Part shown: one piece after another, positions 27,001 to 36,719 of the stretch
How positions within the stretch are numbered: position 1 is the stretch's first letter
Layout: each line of letters begins with the position of its first letter
From: an uncultured Flavobacteriaceae bacterium
Lineage (GTDB): Bacteria; Bacteroidota; Bacteroidia; Flavobacteriales; Flavobacteriaceae
NCBI GenBank assembly: GCA_947502975.1
Contig: CANNBV010000003.1
Coordinates: forward strand, 124,001-188,000
Length of the DNA stretch: 64,000 nt
Direction of reading: 5' to 3'
The notes under the pieces: generated by a model
Databases searched by the model: none
What the model saw: only the letters and a program-made list of their open reading frames with translations
What the model was told of the DNA's origin: nothing
Made by a program: the position numbers and the translations under genes

Positions 27001-27972
27001 TTACTTATTTGAAATTCCTTTAAAAGCCTTGTAAAAAAAACTAAATAAAGAATTGTATAATGAGGGACTTAATGTAATTAACTTTAGTTTGAGTGTCTTA
27101 TTTTTATTATGAAACTTGTTAGATTTTATACGTTCAAAAATTCGTAACCCATCAGTTGGAATTTTATGTCCTGCACGTGAAGCTAAATTAGTAGTTCCAA
27201 CTACAGTACTTACAATAACATTTGATAATGCACCTTTATAACGATTACTAATAGTTTCATTTTTAAACAAATCTTCAAGCTTATTCAAAATAAAGAACCT
27301 ATGCGAAATATTTTTCTCTTTTATATTGTTTGCTATACTTCCTGATCTTACTAAATAATGATAACAAATTTCATTATGCGTCATACACTTTTTAGCTTTA
27401 AGTAGAGCTCTTGGTGTAAATTCTAAGTCTTCATACAGTATTCCTTCCAAAAATGTTAAATTATGATCAATTAGAAAATTACGCCTGTAGATAAACTTCC
27501 ATATATAGAACATATTATGTAGATGATCTGAAAACAATTCTTCCCCAGATATCATATTTGTAGTGTTATTTGGTATATATTTTTTTGTTGATTGTCCATT
27601 ATGCCAAACATCATGACCAATCCACAAAATATCTAAATCGGCTTGTAGCTTTTGTAAGATGCTTACCAAGCAATCTTCAGTTATCCAATCATCAGAATCA
27701 ACAAACCAAACAAATTCTCCTGTAGCATTTTTTAAGCCTGTATTTCGTGCGCCACTCAATCCTTTATTCTTTTGCGATATAATTTTTAAATCAGGATAGT
27801 CTAGTTTTAATTCCTCACATATCTCTAGGCTGTTGTCTGTAGACCCATCATTAACCAAAATAATTTCATATTGGTTTGCATCAATGTTTTGTGTATAACA
27901 GCTTGTAATACATTTTTTTATATATTCTGCAACATTATATACGGGTATTACTATTGATAATTGAGGTTGCAT
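27001..27972 (-). CDS. glycosyltransferase family 2 (EpsJ-like)
   Basis: 323 residues. LSIVIPVYNVAEYIKKCITS, ILVNDGSTDNSLEICEEL, KGLSGARNTGLKNATGEFVW and FVDSDDWITE are classic GT2 features with the DxD at FVDSDD. The C-terminal region has LYEDLEFTPRALLKAKKC, an EDxxF acceptor motif. It is 2 bases after the pyruvyltransferase stop in transcription order and 2 before the family 4 gene, so one operon. No membrane anchor is clear. Sugar unknown. Confidence 0.87.
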   Translation of the reverse strand: MQPQLSIVIPVYNVAEYIKKCITSCYTQNIDANQYEIILVNDGSTDNSLEICEELKLDYPDLKIISQKNKGLSGARNTGLKNATGEFVWFVDSDDWITEDCLVSILQKLQADLDILWIGHDVWHNGQSTKKYIPNNTTNMISGEELFSDHLHNMFYIWKFIYRRNFLIDHNLTFLEGILYEDLEFTPRALLKAKKCMTHNEICYHYLVRSGSIANNIKEKNISHRFFILNKLEDLFKNETISNRYKGALSNVIVSTVVGTTNLASRAGHKIPTDGLRIFERIKSNKFHNKNKTLKLKLITLSPSLYNSLFSFFYKAFKGISNK

Positions 27973-27974
27973 AA

Positions 27975-29051
27975 TTACTGTTTTTTAATAATATTGACGA
28001 TAGCGTCATACTTTGAAATCAAATTACTGTCATCAATATTAGCATCAACTCCAATAATGTCTTCCATAGATTTTTCGATATTGTCAATTGAAAAATTTTC
28101 TATTAATTTAATGTGTGGTGCAGTTTTTATCCAAAAATACGATGATTTAATTTTATGATTATTATTTAGAAATACTAGGGCAGGGGTGGCTGTTATATAG
28201 CAAAATATCATTCCATGTAATCGGTCAGTAATAACAAGCTCTGCCTTTCTAAAATCATCCCAAATTAATTTTAGTTTACCCACTCTATTTTTTAAAGGCA
28301 ACCCAAACCCTCCAACATGGGTGTCTCTGAAGTTAACTTTTTTGAATTTCTCAACTAATAGTTCCTCTAAACTTTTCTCTTGATTTTTGGTTAGCTTTTT
28401 TTCTTTATCATCTCTTAAACAAATAAGGGCACCTTTTCGCGAATATTTTGGTTTTGATTGATTTAAAGATAAAACAATATCTGGAGTCAATAGTATAATA
28501 TTCTTCACAAAATGCTGTTTGAAAAATTCGTAAGATTTATGTTCTCGCGCTATTAAAGTAAGGTTAGGATGTCTAGAATATACTTTAACACTTTTATTAA
28601 GTGCAGCTTTACCTTTGGAGTTAGACGTATTAAAATCAATGGTTTGAGGAAAAGAAATAATTTGGTTATTTTTAAAATGACTTATAACCATTCTTCTATA
28701 ATGTTCGATAGAAGGATATAAATCTCCCATGTTTCCTCCTCCAACAGTAGTAACAATATCTCCTTTTTTGATTACCTTTTTTACAAAGGCAACTCCTTGG
28801 ATACTAAACTTAATGGGGATTTCAGTTACTATGCTATCAGTACAAATATTACTTAAAAATTTATGCTGAGCAAAGGTTATGGCAACGTCTCCTAAATTAC
28901 CATAATCGGCTGCTAGAAATATAAAGATGCGTCTTTTTTTAGGGTCAGGAACTTTAAATGAAAATTCATCCGGAGATTTACGCATCCATGTCCATAGAAT
29001 TATTCTGGTTTTCCAAGAAAGCGGAATGATTTTTTTAAGTGATGCAATCAT
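27975..29051 (-). CDS. polysaccharide pyruvyl transferase family protein (EpsI/EpsO-like)
   Basis: 358 residues. FIFLAADYGNLGDVAITFAQ near 45-65 has the GNxGD motif of the family, and VTTVGGGNMGDLYPSIEHYR near 110 the second conserved glycine block, with ELVITDRLHGMIFCYITATP near 287 carrying the DRLHG motif. The family transfers pyruvate from phosphoenolpyruvate to a sugar as a ketal, adding negative charge. All three motifs are intact. Two bases separate it from the next gene. The target sugar is unknown. Confidence 0.87.
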   Translation of the reverse strand: MIASLKKIIPLSWKTRIILWTWMRKSPDEFSFKVPDPKKRRIFIFLAADYGNLGDVAITFAQHKFLSNICTDSIVTEIPIKFSIQGVAFVKKVIKKGDIVTTVGGGNMGDLYPSIEHYRRMVISHFKNNQIISFPQTIDFNTSNSKGKAALNKSVKVYSRHPNLTLIAREHKSYEFFKQHFVKNIILLTPDIVLSLNQSKPKYSRKGALICLRDDKEKKLTKNQEKSLEELLVEKFKKVNFRDTHVGGFGLPLKNRVGKLKLIWDDFRKAELVITDRLHGMIFCYITATPALVFLNNNHKIKSSYFWIKTAPHIKLIENFSIDNIEKSMEDIIGVDANIDDSNLISKYDAIVNIIKKQ

Positions 29052-29058
29052 TTTGATA

Positions 29059-29823
29059 TTATTTAACTTTATTAAACCAACGATGCTTAAGATAAAACCA
29101 TAGTGTTGGATGGGTCCAGAATTTACTTTCTAAACCATTAGTAATAACTTTTGGACTCTCATTTATGATGTCTTCAACAGCAAGTTTCATCAACTCTATA
29201 CCTTTAGCTAATTGCAGATATGTATAAGATACAAAGTTATCTGTCTCTTTAGTTTCTATCAAATCTTGATATAGTATTCCACCAGTATCAATACCAGGGT
29301 CTACTAAATGTACGCTTACACCACAATAACCATCTTTATTGACTTTAGACCAATATGCACCATGTATTCCCCTGTAAAGCGGTGTATATCCTGCATGAGT
29401 GTTAATAAAAGTCCCATCTATTGAGTTCAGTACTTTTTTTGAGATTATCCTGGTACCATTAACAATAACTAAATCTGGATTAACACTTTTTAAAGTATCT
29501 ATGCATTCTTTAGAATTGGCCGAAGGAACATTTATTAAGATATCTTTATCAAAATCTGTAAATTCTAGATTGTTATTTTTAATAATTTCTGTAATTCTTG
29601 ATTTACATTCTTTGTTTAAAAATGGTACAATTATTTTCTGAAAAAGGCCTTGCCCTATAACCTTAATTATCCCAAGTTTTTTAATTCGTCTTTTAATAAA
29701 CTCTTTTCTGCTCTTAGGTTCTTCCAATATTACTTTTGAAATATTATAATCCTTTTTCAAAGCATTATAAATTGCATATGAAGAATGGTCATTTCCTACT
29801 AAAAAAACTATGCTCTTTTTCAT
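29059..29823 (-). CDS. formyltransferase family protein (sugar N-formyltransferase candidate)
   Basis: 254 residues. SVNPDLVIVNGTRIISKKVL, GTFINTHAGYTPLYRGIHGA (the catalytic Asn/His block of the methionyl-tRNA and GART formyltransferase fold) and VHLVDPGIDTGGILYQDL (catalytic Asp) are all present. In polysaccharide loci such proteins formylate an amino sugar using 10-formyltetrahydrofolate. It overlaps the flippase gene by four bases (start 29823, flippase stop 29820) and sits seven bases before the pyruvyltransferase gene. The N-terminal part is a little unusual (FLVGNDHSSYAIYNAL), so the exact substrate is open. Confidence 0.82.
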   Translation of the reverse strand: MKKSIVFLVGNDHSSYAIYNALKKDYNISKVILEEPKSRKEFIKRRIKKLGIIKVIGQGLFQKIIVPFLNKECKSRITEIIKNNNLEFTDFDKDILINVPSANSKECIDTLKSVNPDLVIVNGTRIISKKVLNSIDGTFINTHAGYTPLYRGIHGAYWSKVNKDGYCGVSVHLVDPGIDTGGILYQDLIETKETDNFVSYTYLQLAKGIELMKLAVEDIINESPKVITNGLESKFWTHPTLWFYLKHRWFNKVK

Positions 29824-31346
29824 TTTTCTAGATATTTGTTTAAAATAGGGATTTTTATGAGTACGGATTGAATTAATGCTTTTTCATATTTAGACATAAC
29901 CATAGTAGATCCATAAATATATAGAAGGGTATAGCCTAATGCACTAATACAAAATATAACAAGACTTTTTTGGGGCAAAAAATAATTAGCGATAAGCCCA
30001 AGAACTATAGTAATTAAACTATTTATAAATAAAGGTGAAATTTCTTTATAGTATCTCGACATATTAAGATTTGTGTTTTTGTTATAATACGATATCATAA
30101 TTATTCTTTCTAATAGCATAAATAAAACTATGGTTATAATCATTTCAAAAATGCCAAATGTCTTTACAACAGGAATGCTTATGACTGTGCCAATTATAGT
30201 TAATGTTAATAATAATTTACCACGATACGAGAGTAAATTCTTTGCTTCTAAAATATTATTTGCAAACCCTTGAGAAAGTATAGGTGTTAAGCCTAACATA
30301 ATTACAATGGCATAGTAATAAGCCATAAAATATTCTTCACCAACCCAAAAGAAAACAAAATCTTTGCCTACAATAATAAAAGCACCAAAAATATATAGTA
30401 ATATCAATAGGATAATTCGAGATATCTTAATAAAAGTATCTGTTAGTTGTTCGGTAGGAATATTTTTAACTGTCATTTGTATAGCACGCGGTAAAAACAC
30501 TGATGAAATAGCACTTGAAAAGGCTCCATAATAATTCCCAAGAGTCATTCCTACAGCATAAATAGCTACTATAGTTGTAGAGTAATATATACCGATGATT
30601 AATTGACCAAACTGCCATCTCAACTGATGCACTAAGGCAAAAACAAAGAGCCAGAGTGAAAAACCAAGAATAGTTTTAAATAATTTACGATCGACAAAAT
30701 GTAACTTTACTTTTCTATTAAGCATTTTAAATACTATAATAATATGTATCGTAATTATTAAAAGATTCATGATAGTGTCTAAAACAACTAAACCAATAGA
30801 ATCCCCACCATATAGTAAAATAACTACAACTAGTATACTTCTAACAACATATCTAATGATGTTTGTAATCTTTGGTAAAATAAACTGTTCGTGGCCATAA
30901 CAAATTCCGGCAAAAGCACCTCCAGGGAGAGAAACTGCTAAGTTAAAAATAAGAATTAGCATCATTATTTTAGCCTTTTCAAGCTGGTCGGATGTTAAAG
31001 TTTCTCCATATAAATTATCAAGATTAAAATATAAAAAACAACCTAAAATAACTACCAAAGTTGAAATGCAGAAATACATTATGAAACTATGTGCCAAAAA
31101 GTTTTCTTCTCCTTTTTTATCATTTTCGGCTTTGTATTTAGCAACAAACCTAACGATGGTATTATTTAATCCAAAATCCAAAACACTCATATAACCCACC
31201 AAGGCACCAATCATAGTGTATAAGCCATACTCAGCACTTCCCAGAGATCTAATGATAAATGGAGTAAGAATTAATCCAACTACATTAGTCAAAAAAATGG
31301 TAATGTAGGATAAAGCGGCACCACCTTTAAGTTGGTCGATTTTCAT
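29820..31346 (-). CDS. wzx: oligosaccharide flippase (Wzx-type, MATE/MVF-like)
   Basis: 508 residues with about 12-14 hydrophobic segments, the usual size of a polysaccharide repeat-unit flippase. Features are GGAALSYITIFLTNVVGLIL, SLGSAEYGLYTMIGALVGYM and VLDFGLNNTIVRFVAKYKAE at the N-terminal end, typical of the Wzx family. It would move the undecaprenyl-linked repeat to the periplasm before polymerisation by the EpsG-like protein. It follows directly on the dehydrogenase (start codon position 31346 overlaps the stop by one base) and overlaps the formyltransferase by four bases. Confidence 0.88.
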   Translation of the reverse strand: MKIDQLKGGAALSYITIFLTNVVGLILTPFIIRSLGSAEYGLYTMIGALVGYMSVLDFGLNNTIVRFVAKYKAENDKKGEENFLAHSFIMYFCISTLVVILGCFLYFNLDNLYGETLTSDQLEKAKIMMLILIFNLAVSLPGGAFAGICYGHEQFILPKITNIIRYVVRSILVVVILLYGGDSIGLVVLDTIMNLLIITIHIIIVFKMLNRKVKLHFVDRKLFKTILGFSLWLFVFALVHQLRWQFGQLIIGIYYSTTIVAIYAVGMTLGNYYGAFSSAISSVFLPRAIQMTVKNIPTEQLTDTFIKISRIILLILLYIFGAFIIVGKDFVFFWVGEEYFMAYYYAIVIMLGLTPILSQGFANNILEAKNLLSYRGKLLLTLTIIGTVISIPVVKTFGIFEMIITIVLFMLLERIIMISYYNKNTNLNMSRYYKEISPLFINSLITIVLGLIANYFLPQKSLVIFCISALGYTLLYIYGSTMVMSKYEKALIQSVLIKIPILNKYLEK

Positions 31347-32626
31347 TATAGCCTTTTGCTATTAGTGTAATCAAGTACGCCTTTTACATCGTATAAAACA
31401 CCATTGGGATTTAAGATAGATTTGAAATCTAAATCCATAAATTCTTTATGGGCCACTGCTAATACTACTGTGTCGTAGTTTTCATCAGGCATCGTTTTTA
31501 CAGTCTTCAAATTATATTCATGTTCAACCTCGGCTGGATTGGCCCATGGGTCATAAATAGTAATATCTGATCCGTAACTTTGAAGCTCAGTAATAACATC
31601 GACAGCTTTTGTGTTTCTCACATCAGGACAATTTTCCTTGAATGTAATACCTAAAACAAGTATTTTACTATGCTTTACTTTGATGTCGTTGTGAAGCATG
31701 AGCTTTATAATTTCTGATGCCACATACTGCCCCATACCATCATTTACTCGTCTTCCAGCTAATATTATTTCAGGATGATAGCCTACTTCTTGAGCTTTTT
31801 GCGCAAGGTAGTATGGGTCGACACCTATACAATGCCCACCAACTAAGCCTGGTTTAAAAGGCAGAAAATTCCATTTGGTACCAGCGGCTTCAAGCACATC
31901 ATGAGTATCAATATCTAAAAGGTTAAATATTTTTGCTAACTCATTAACAAAAGCAATATTTATATCACGTTGAGAATTCTCAATGACTTTTGCAGCTTCT
32001 GCAACTTTAATTGTTGGAGCTAGGTGAGTGCCAGCAGTAATTATACTTGCATATAAATTATTCACTTTTTCACCAATTTCTGGAGTAGAGCCAGCTGTAA
32101 CCTTAAGAATTTTATCTACGGTGTGTAATTTGTCTCCTGGATTAATTCGTTCTGGTGAATATCCAGCATAAAAATCTACATTAAATTTTAAACCACTAAC
32201 TTTTTCAAGAACTGGTACACACTCGTCTTCAGTGACACCTGGGTAAACTGTTGATTCATAGATAACGATATCTCCTTTCTTTAAAACTTTACCAACTGTT
32301 TCGCTTGATTTATATAATGGTGTTAAATCTGGTCGGTTATTTTTATCAATTGGAGTAGGCACAGTAATAACATAATAATTACAATCTTTTATATCATCTA
32401 TATTAGATGAACAAAATAGGCCTGACTCATCATCTGAAGTATTTTTCAAGACGGATTTCAAAACGTCACTTTCAACTTCTAGAGTAGCGTCATTTCCTTT
32501 TGATAATTCCTCAACTCTGTCTTTATTTATATCAAAGCCTACAACGGCATATTTTGTTGCAAATAGTCGAGCCAAAGGCAATCCAACATATCCTAAGCCT
32601 ATAACGGCAATTTTTTCTTTACTCAT
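31346..32626 (-). CDS. tviB: UDP-N-acetyl-hexosamine 6-dehydrogenase (TviB/WbpO-like)
   Basis: 426 residues, close in length and sequence to Salmonella TviB. Motifs: [81 protein letters not shown] with the catalytic cysteine, and [16 protein letters not shown]. It oxidises UDP-GlcNAc (or UDP-GalNAc) at C6 to the uronic acid using NAD+. The TviC-like epimerase at 34012 and the second dehydrogenase at 32636 are in the same operon, so an acidic amino sugar is expected in the polymer. Nine bases after the UDP-glucose dehydrogenase gene. Confidence 0.9.
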   Translation of the reverse strand: MSKEKIAVIGLGYVGLPLARLFATKYAVVGFDINKDRVEELSKGNDATLEVESDVLKSVLKNTSDDESGLFCSSNIDDIKDCNYYVITVPTPIDKNNRPDLTPLYKSSETVGKVLKKGDIVIYESTVYPGVTEDECVPVLEKVSGLKFNVDFYAGYSPERINPGDKLHTVDKILKVTAGSTPEIGEKVNNLYASIITAGTHLAPTIKVAEAAKVIENSQRDINIAFVNELAKIFNLLDIDTHDVLEAAGTKWNFLPFKPGLVGGHCIGVDPYYLAQKAQEVGYHPEIILAGRRVNDGMGQYVASEIIKLMLHNDIKVKHSKILVLGITFKENCPDVRNTKAVDVITELQSYGSDITIYDPWANPAEVEHEYNLKTVKTMPDENYDTVVLAVAHKEFMDLDFKSILNPNGVLYDVKGVLDYTNSKRL

Positions 32627-32635
32627 TTTTAAAAT

Positions 32636-34015
32636 TTATTGTCCAATTGAATAATATTCAAATCCAATTGTATTCATTTTATTTTTATCTAATATATTTC
32701 TACCATCAAATATAAATGCTGGTTTTTTCATTTGAGAATAAATTTGCTCCCAGTCATAGTCTTTAAATTCATCCCATTCTGTCATAATTGCAATGGCATG
32801 TGCATCTTTTGTAGCTTCATAAGGTGAAGATAAATATGAAACTCCATTCTCATTTTCCTCTTCTGTTCTGGTATTTAAATAATTTAAGTCATTTAAAATT
32901 TTCTCTTCTGCTACTTTAGGATCGTAAACAGAAATTTTTGCTTGTTCATTTAGTAAATGATCTGCAACGTAAATAGCAGCAGATTCCCTAGTATCATTAG
33001 TGTCTTTTTTAAAAGCCCAGCCTAGAAAAGCTATCTTTTTACCAGAAACAGTGTTATATAATGTTTTTATTAAGCGATCAGAAAATCGTCTTTTTTGATG
33101 ATCGTTCATTATTATAACTTGCTCCCAATAATCAGCGACTTCATTTAAATTATAGCTTCTAGCTATATATACGAGATTCAAAATATCTTTTTGAAAACAT
33201 GACCCTCCAAAACCGACGGATGCTTTAAGAAATTTTGGACCAATTCTTGAATCCATACCTATGGCTTTAGCTACTTCATTAACATTGGCTTCTGTATGTT
33301 CACATAATTCTGAAATAGAGTTAATAGATGATACGCGTTGTGCCAAAAATGCATTTGCAGTTAATTTTGACAATTCTGAAGACCACAGATTGGTTCTTAA
33401 TATTTTTTCTTGTGGAACCCAGCTAGCATAAATATTAGCTAAGCTTTCAATGGCAGTTTCACTCTCGCCCCCAATTAATACTCTATCAGGGTTTAATAAA
33501 TCATTTATAGCGGTACCTTCCGCTAAAAATTCTGGATTAGATAGAATGTGAAAATTAATTCCATTTCCTGTATTATGAAGAATACTTTTTATGGCTTCAG
33601 CAGTTCTTACTGGAAGTGTAGATTTTTCTACTACAATTTTATCTGTTTTAGCAACTTCAGCTATTTTTCTTGCACATAATTCAACATATTTTAAATCTGC
33701 AGCCATGCCTTTTCCTTTGCCATAGGTTTTGGTAGGTGTGTTTACAGATATAAATATCATTTCAGATTCGTTAATAGCTTTGTCAATTTCTGTTGAAAAG
33801 AATAGATTCTTATCTCTAATTTTTTCTACAATTTGAGACAATCCAGGCTCGTAAATTGGTAGTTTTGACAAATCTTTGTCATTCCAATCAGCAATTCGTT
33901 TCTGGTTAATATCAACTATTGTGATTTTAATATTTGGGTTGTTTTTTGCTATAACAGCCATAGTTGGTCCCCCAACATAACCTGCACCAATACAACAAAT
34001 TTTATTAACTATCAT
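32636..34015 (-). CDS. ugd: UDP-glucose 6-dehydrogenase
   Basis: From ATG at 34015 the protein is 459 residues, the size of the long, animal-like UGDH group; nine further codons open upstream to 34042 but the ATG at 34015 shares the sequence ATGA with the stop of the upstream epimerase, a clear coupling signal. Motifs: [85 protein letters not shown] (catalytic Cys) and [15 protein letters not shown]. It makes UDP-glucuronic acid with NAD+, giving a second acidic sugar or a precursor. Confidence 0.93.
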   Translation of the reverse strand: MIVNKICCIGAGYVGGPTMAVIAKNNPNIKITIVDINQKRIADWNDKDLSKLPIYEPGLSQIVEKIRDKNLFFSTEIDKAINESEMIFISVNTPTKTYGKGKGMAADLKYVELCARKIAEVAKTDKIVVEKSTLPVRTAEAIKSILHNTGNGINFHILSNPEFLAEGTAINDLLNPDRVLIGGESETAIESLANIYASWVPQEKILRTNLWSSELSKLTANAFLAQRVSSINSISELCEHTEANVNEVAKAIGMDSRIGPKFLKASVGFGGSCFQKDILNLVYIARSYNLNEVADYWEQVIIMNDHQKRRFSDRLIKTLYNTVSGKKIAFLGWAFKKDTNDTRESAAIYVADHLLNEQAKISVYDPKVAEEKILNDLNYLNTRTEEENENGVSYLSSPYEATKDAHAIAIMTEWDEFKDYDWEQIYSQMKKPAFIFDGRNILDKNKMNTIGFEYYSIGQ

Positions 34016-35016
34016 TTCTTTTGTAAACTTTCCCAATACCACTTCACAGCTTCTTTTAAACCACTGCTAATGTTGTATTTAGGATTGTAATTTAATAATT
34101 CTTTTGCTTTGTTAATAGAAGCTAGTGAGTGAGGGATGTCTCCAATTCTATTTTCACGATGTTTTATTTCTATGTTGTCAATAGATGAATCATACTCTGA
34201 TAAATATTGTTTTAAGAGTGTAGCTAATTCTAGTAATGTAGTACGTTCACCATATGCAACATTATACACATTGTTTAAAGCATTTTTATTGCTAGTGGTT
34301 ATTGCTCTTAAATTCATTTGAACAACATTATCTATATAAGTAAAATCTCTTGAGTAACTTCCATCTCCATTAATTATAGGAGATTCATGGGTAACAAATT
34401 GTTGAACGAACTTTGGAATTACGGCTGCATAAGCTCCGTCTGGATCTTGACGTTTTCCAAAAACATTAAAATATCTTAATCCTACAGTGTCTAAGTCATA
34501 CGTTTTATGAAAAATATCAGCATACAATTCATTTACATATTTAGTTATAGCATAAGGAGAAAGAGGTTTTCCTATAACATCTTCAACTTTTGGCAATGCT
34601 TCATGGTCCCCATAAGTTGACGAGCTTGCTGCATAAACAAATCGTTTAACCTTAGCATCTCTGGCAGCAACCAGCATATTTAAGAAACCAGAAATATTTA
34701 CATCATTGGTAGTTATTGGATCATTGATTGATCTGGGTACAGAGCCTAATGCTGCTTGATGTAATACAAAATCTACATCTTTACAAGCCTTATTGCAGTC
34801 AGCAAGACTTCTTATGTCTCCTTCAATTAATTTAAAACCAGGGTTGTCAAGAAATGGTTCAATATTTTTTCTTTTACCAGTAGCGAAATTATCAAGACAT
34901 ACTACCTTGATATTATTATCTAATAAAGTTTCGCATAGGTTAGAGCCTATAAATCCAGCACCTCCTGTTACTAAAACTGTAGTGTTGTTAAGAACTAGAA
35001 GTTGTTCTTTATTCAT
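34012..35016 (-). CDS. tviC: UDP-N-acetyl-hexosamine(uronate) C4-epimerase (TviC/WbpP-like)
   Basis: 334 residues of the extended short-chain dehydrogenase/reductase type. [18 protein letters not shown] (NAD+ binding), [40 protein letters not shown] (Ser), [14 protein letters not shown] (YxxxK) and [20 protein letters not shown] are very like TviC and WbpP. It interconverts UDP-GlcNAc/GalNAc forms or their uronic acids. First gene of the operon that runs to 21724. The start is followed upstream by the 572-base intergenic region with the forward Pgl/Wza operon on the other side. Confidence 0.9.
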   Translation of the reverse strand: MNKEQLLVLNNTTVLVTGGAGFIGSNLCETLLDNNIKVVCLDNFATGKRKNIEPFLDNPGFKLIEGDIRSLADCNKACKDVDFVLHQAALGSVPRSINDPITTNDVNISGFLNMLVAARDAKVKRFVYAASSSTYGDHEALPKVEDVIGKPLSPYAITKYVNELYADIFHKTYDLDTVGLRYFNVFGKRQDPDGAYAAVIPKFVQQFVTHESPIINGDGSYSRDFTYIDNVVQMNLRAITTSNKNALNNVYNVAYGERTTLLELATLLKQYLSEYDSSIDNIEIKHRENRIGDIPHSLASINKAKELLNYNPKYNISSGLKEAVKWYWESLQKK

Positions 35017-35588
35017 GATTATAATAGATTTGGTTAAATAATTGCAGCAAATATGTGAAAAATAAATGTAACTGTTTACAAAATTATGTCAAGGTTGTGT
35101 TTTTTACGATAAAAATCACCTTTATCTTTGAAAGGTAGTTTTTACAGGTTTAAACTATTAATGTGATACACATATCATAACACTAATGAATCCATCGATT
35201 TTAAGTCTAAATTATCGATAATCTACAAACTTTTTCTTCAAAAAAAACTCTAAATGTAGTTAACCGATTTTAATTACTCTTTTAGCGAATTAAGGGAATT
35301 ATTATGTATTTGCATTAAAACAATTACTAAATTTACACCCACAAATACGAGATTAAATTGATTAATAGCAGTATTGATTTAATAAGTATTGTACAAAAAG
35401 TAAAAGATAAATTAAGCATCCCTCAGCTTAGATTAATCTTTTCAAAGTAACAAAACATATTTAATCAAGCTTAATTAAGTTTAATTTATTGATTTTGTTT
35501 TCTTCAAATTTATGAGGGAGTTCACAAACAATAATTTATGTTCAAATAAAAATATTCGTTTATAATAAGAATATTTTAAAATGAAATA
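35017..35588. promoter_or_regulatory. 572-base divergent intergenic region of the two main polysaccharide operons
   Basis: AT-rich and without an ORF. It must hold the promoters for the reverse operon from 35016 and the forward operon from 35589. A reverse TAATTTTG box at 35079-35086 would give a leader of about 57 bases. A forward TATCTTTG at 35123-35130 would give a leader of more than 450 bases. A 12-base perfect palindrome ATTATCGATAAT sits at 35211-35222, a possible regulator site. Confidence 0.4.
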
Positions 35589-36719
35589 ATGTTGACCAAA
35601 ACTAAAATATATTTATCCTCGCCTCACATGGGAGGAACTGAACAAAACTTTGTAAACGAAGCTTTTGATACTAATTGGATAGCTCCACTTGGACCTAATG
35701 TAAATGGTTTTGAAAATGATATTCAGAATTACTTAGGTAACGAAAAGCACATTGCGGTTTTAAGTTCAGGTACTGCATCTATTCATATGGCCTTAATGCT
35801 ATTGGGTGTAACATCTGGTGATGAAGTGTTATGCCAGAGTTTTACATTCTCGGCTTCTGCCAACCCAATTATGTATCAAGGCGCTACACCAGTTTTTATT
35901 GATAGTGAATCTGATACATGGAATATGTCTCCAGAACTTTTAGAGATAGCTATTAAAGATAGAATAGAGAAGTATAAAAAGCCTAAAGCTATTATCGCGG
36001 TGCATTTGTATGGAATGCCTTATAAAGCAAATGAAATTAATGCAATCGCTGAGAAATATAACATTCCAGTAATAGAAGATAGTGCAGAAGCTTTTGGGAG
36101 TTATTATTTAGGAAAACCATGTGGAGCACTTTCCTCAATGGGCATATTATCATTCAATGGAAATAAGATAATTACGACATCTGGTGGTGGAGCACTAATA
36201 GTTCCTTCAGAAGATTATAAGAATAAGGCGGTTTTCTTATCTACTCAGGCTAGAGATGATGCACCACATTATGAGCATTCTTCAGTAGGGTATAACTACA
36301 GAATGAGTAATATAGTCGCTGGTATTGGAAGAGGGCAAATGGAAGTACTTGATGAACGAGTGGCCGCTAGAAGAAAGAACTTTGAATTTTATAAAAAGAA
36401 CTTATCACAATTTAGTAATATAGAATTTTTGGAAGAGCCAGAAGGGTTTTACTCTAATAGATGGTTAACTTGTATTAAAACCGACTCTTATGAGACAAGG
36501 GAGTTAATACGATTAGCATTATTAGAGGATGATATTGAATCTAGACCTTTATGGAAACCAATGCATATGCAACCAATATTTGAAAAGTACTTGCATTTTA
36601 CTAATAGTACTTCAGAAGACTTATTTAATAAAGGCCTTTGCTTGCCTAGTGGTTCTAACCTAAGTCAATACGACTTAGATAGAATATTAAATATTATATT
36701 AAAAATCCCAAACTTATGA
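35589..36719 (+). CDS. pglE: UDP-4-keto sugar aminotransferase, PglE/EpsN-like (DegT/DnrJ/EryC1)
   Basis: 376 residues. YLSSPHMGGTEQNFVNEAF and NWIAPLGPNVNGFE at the start, VLSSGTASIHMAL, PVIEDSAEAFGSYY (Asp164 to the PLP ring nitrogen) and SFNGNKIITTSGGG with the PLP lysine at Lys193 match Campylobacter PglE well. PglE aminates UDP-2-acetamido-2,6-dideoxy-4-keto-hexose, using glutamate, to the 4-amino sugar. The next gene, overlapping by four bases (ATGA), encodes the dehydratase that makes its substrate. PglD- and PglC-like genes are at 16094-17369. Confidence 0.9.
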   Translation: MLTKTKIYLSSPHMGGTEQNFVNEAFDTNWIAPLGPNVNGFENDIQNYLGNEKHIAVLSSGTASIHMALMLLGVTSGDEVLCQSFTFSASANPIMYQGATPVFIDSESDTWNMSPELLEIAIKDRIEKYKKPKAIIAVHLYGMPYKANEINAIAEKYNIPVIEDSAEAFGSYYLGKPCGALSSMGILSFNGNKIITTSGGGALIVPSEDYKNKAVFLSTQARDDAPHYEHSSVGYNYRMSNIVAGIGRGQMEVLDERVAARRKNFEFYKKNLSQFSNIEFLEEPEGFYSNRWLTCIKTDSYETRELIRLALLEDDIESRPLWKPMHMQPIFEKYLHFTNSTSEDLFNKGLCLPSGSNLSQYDLDRILNIILKIPNL

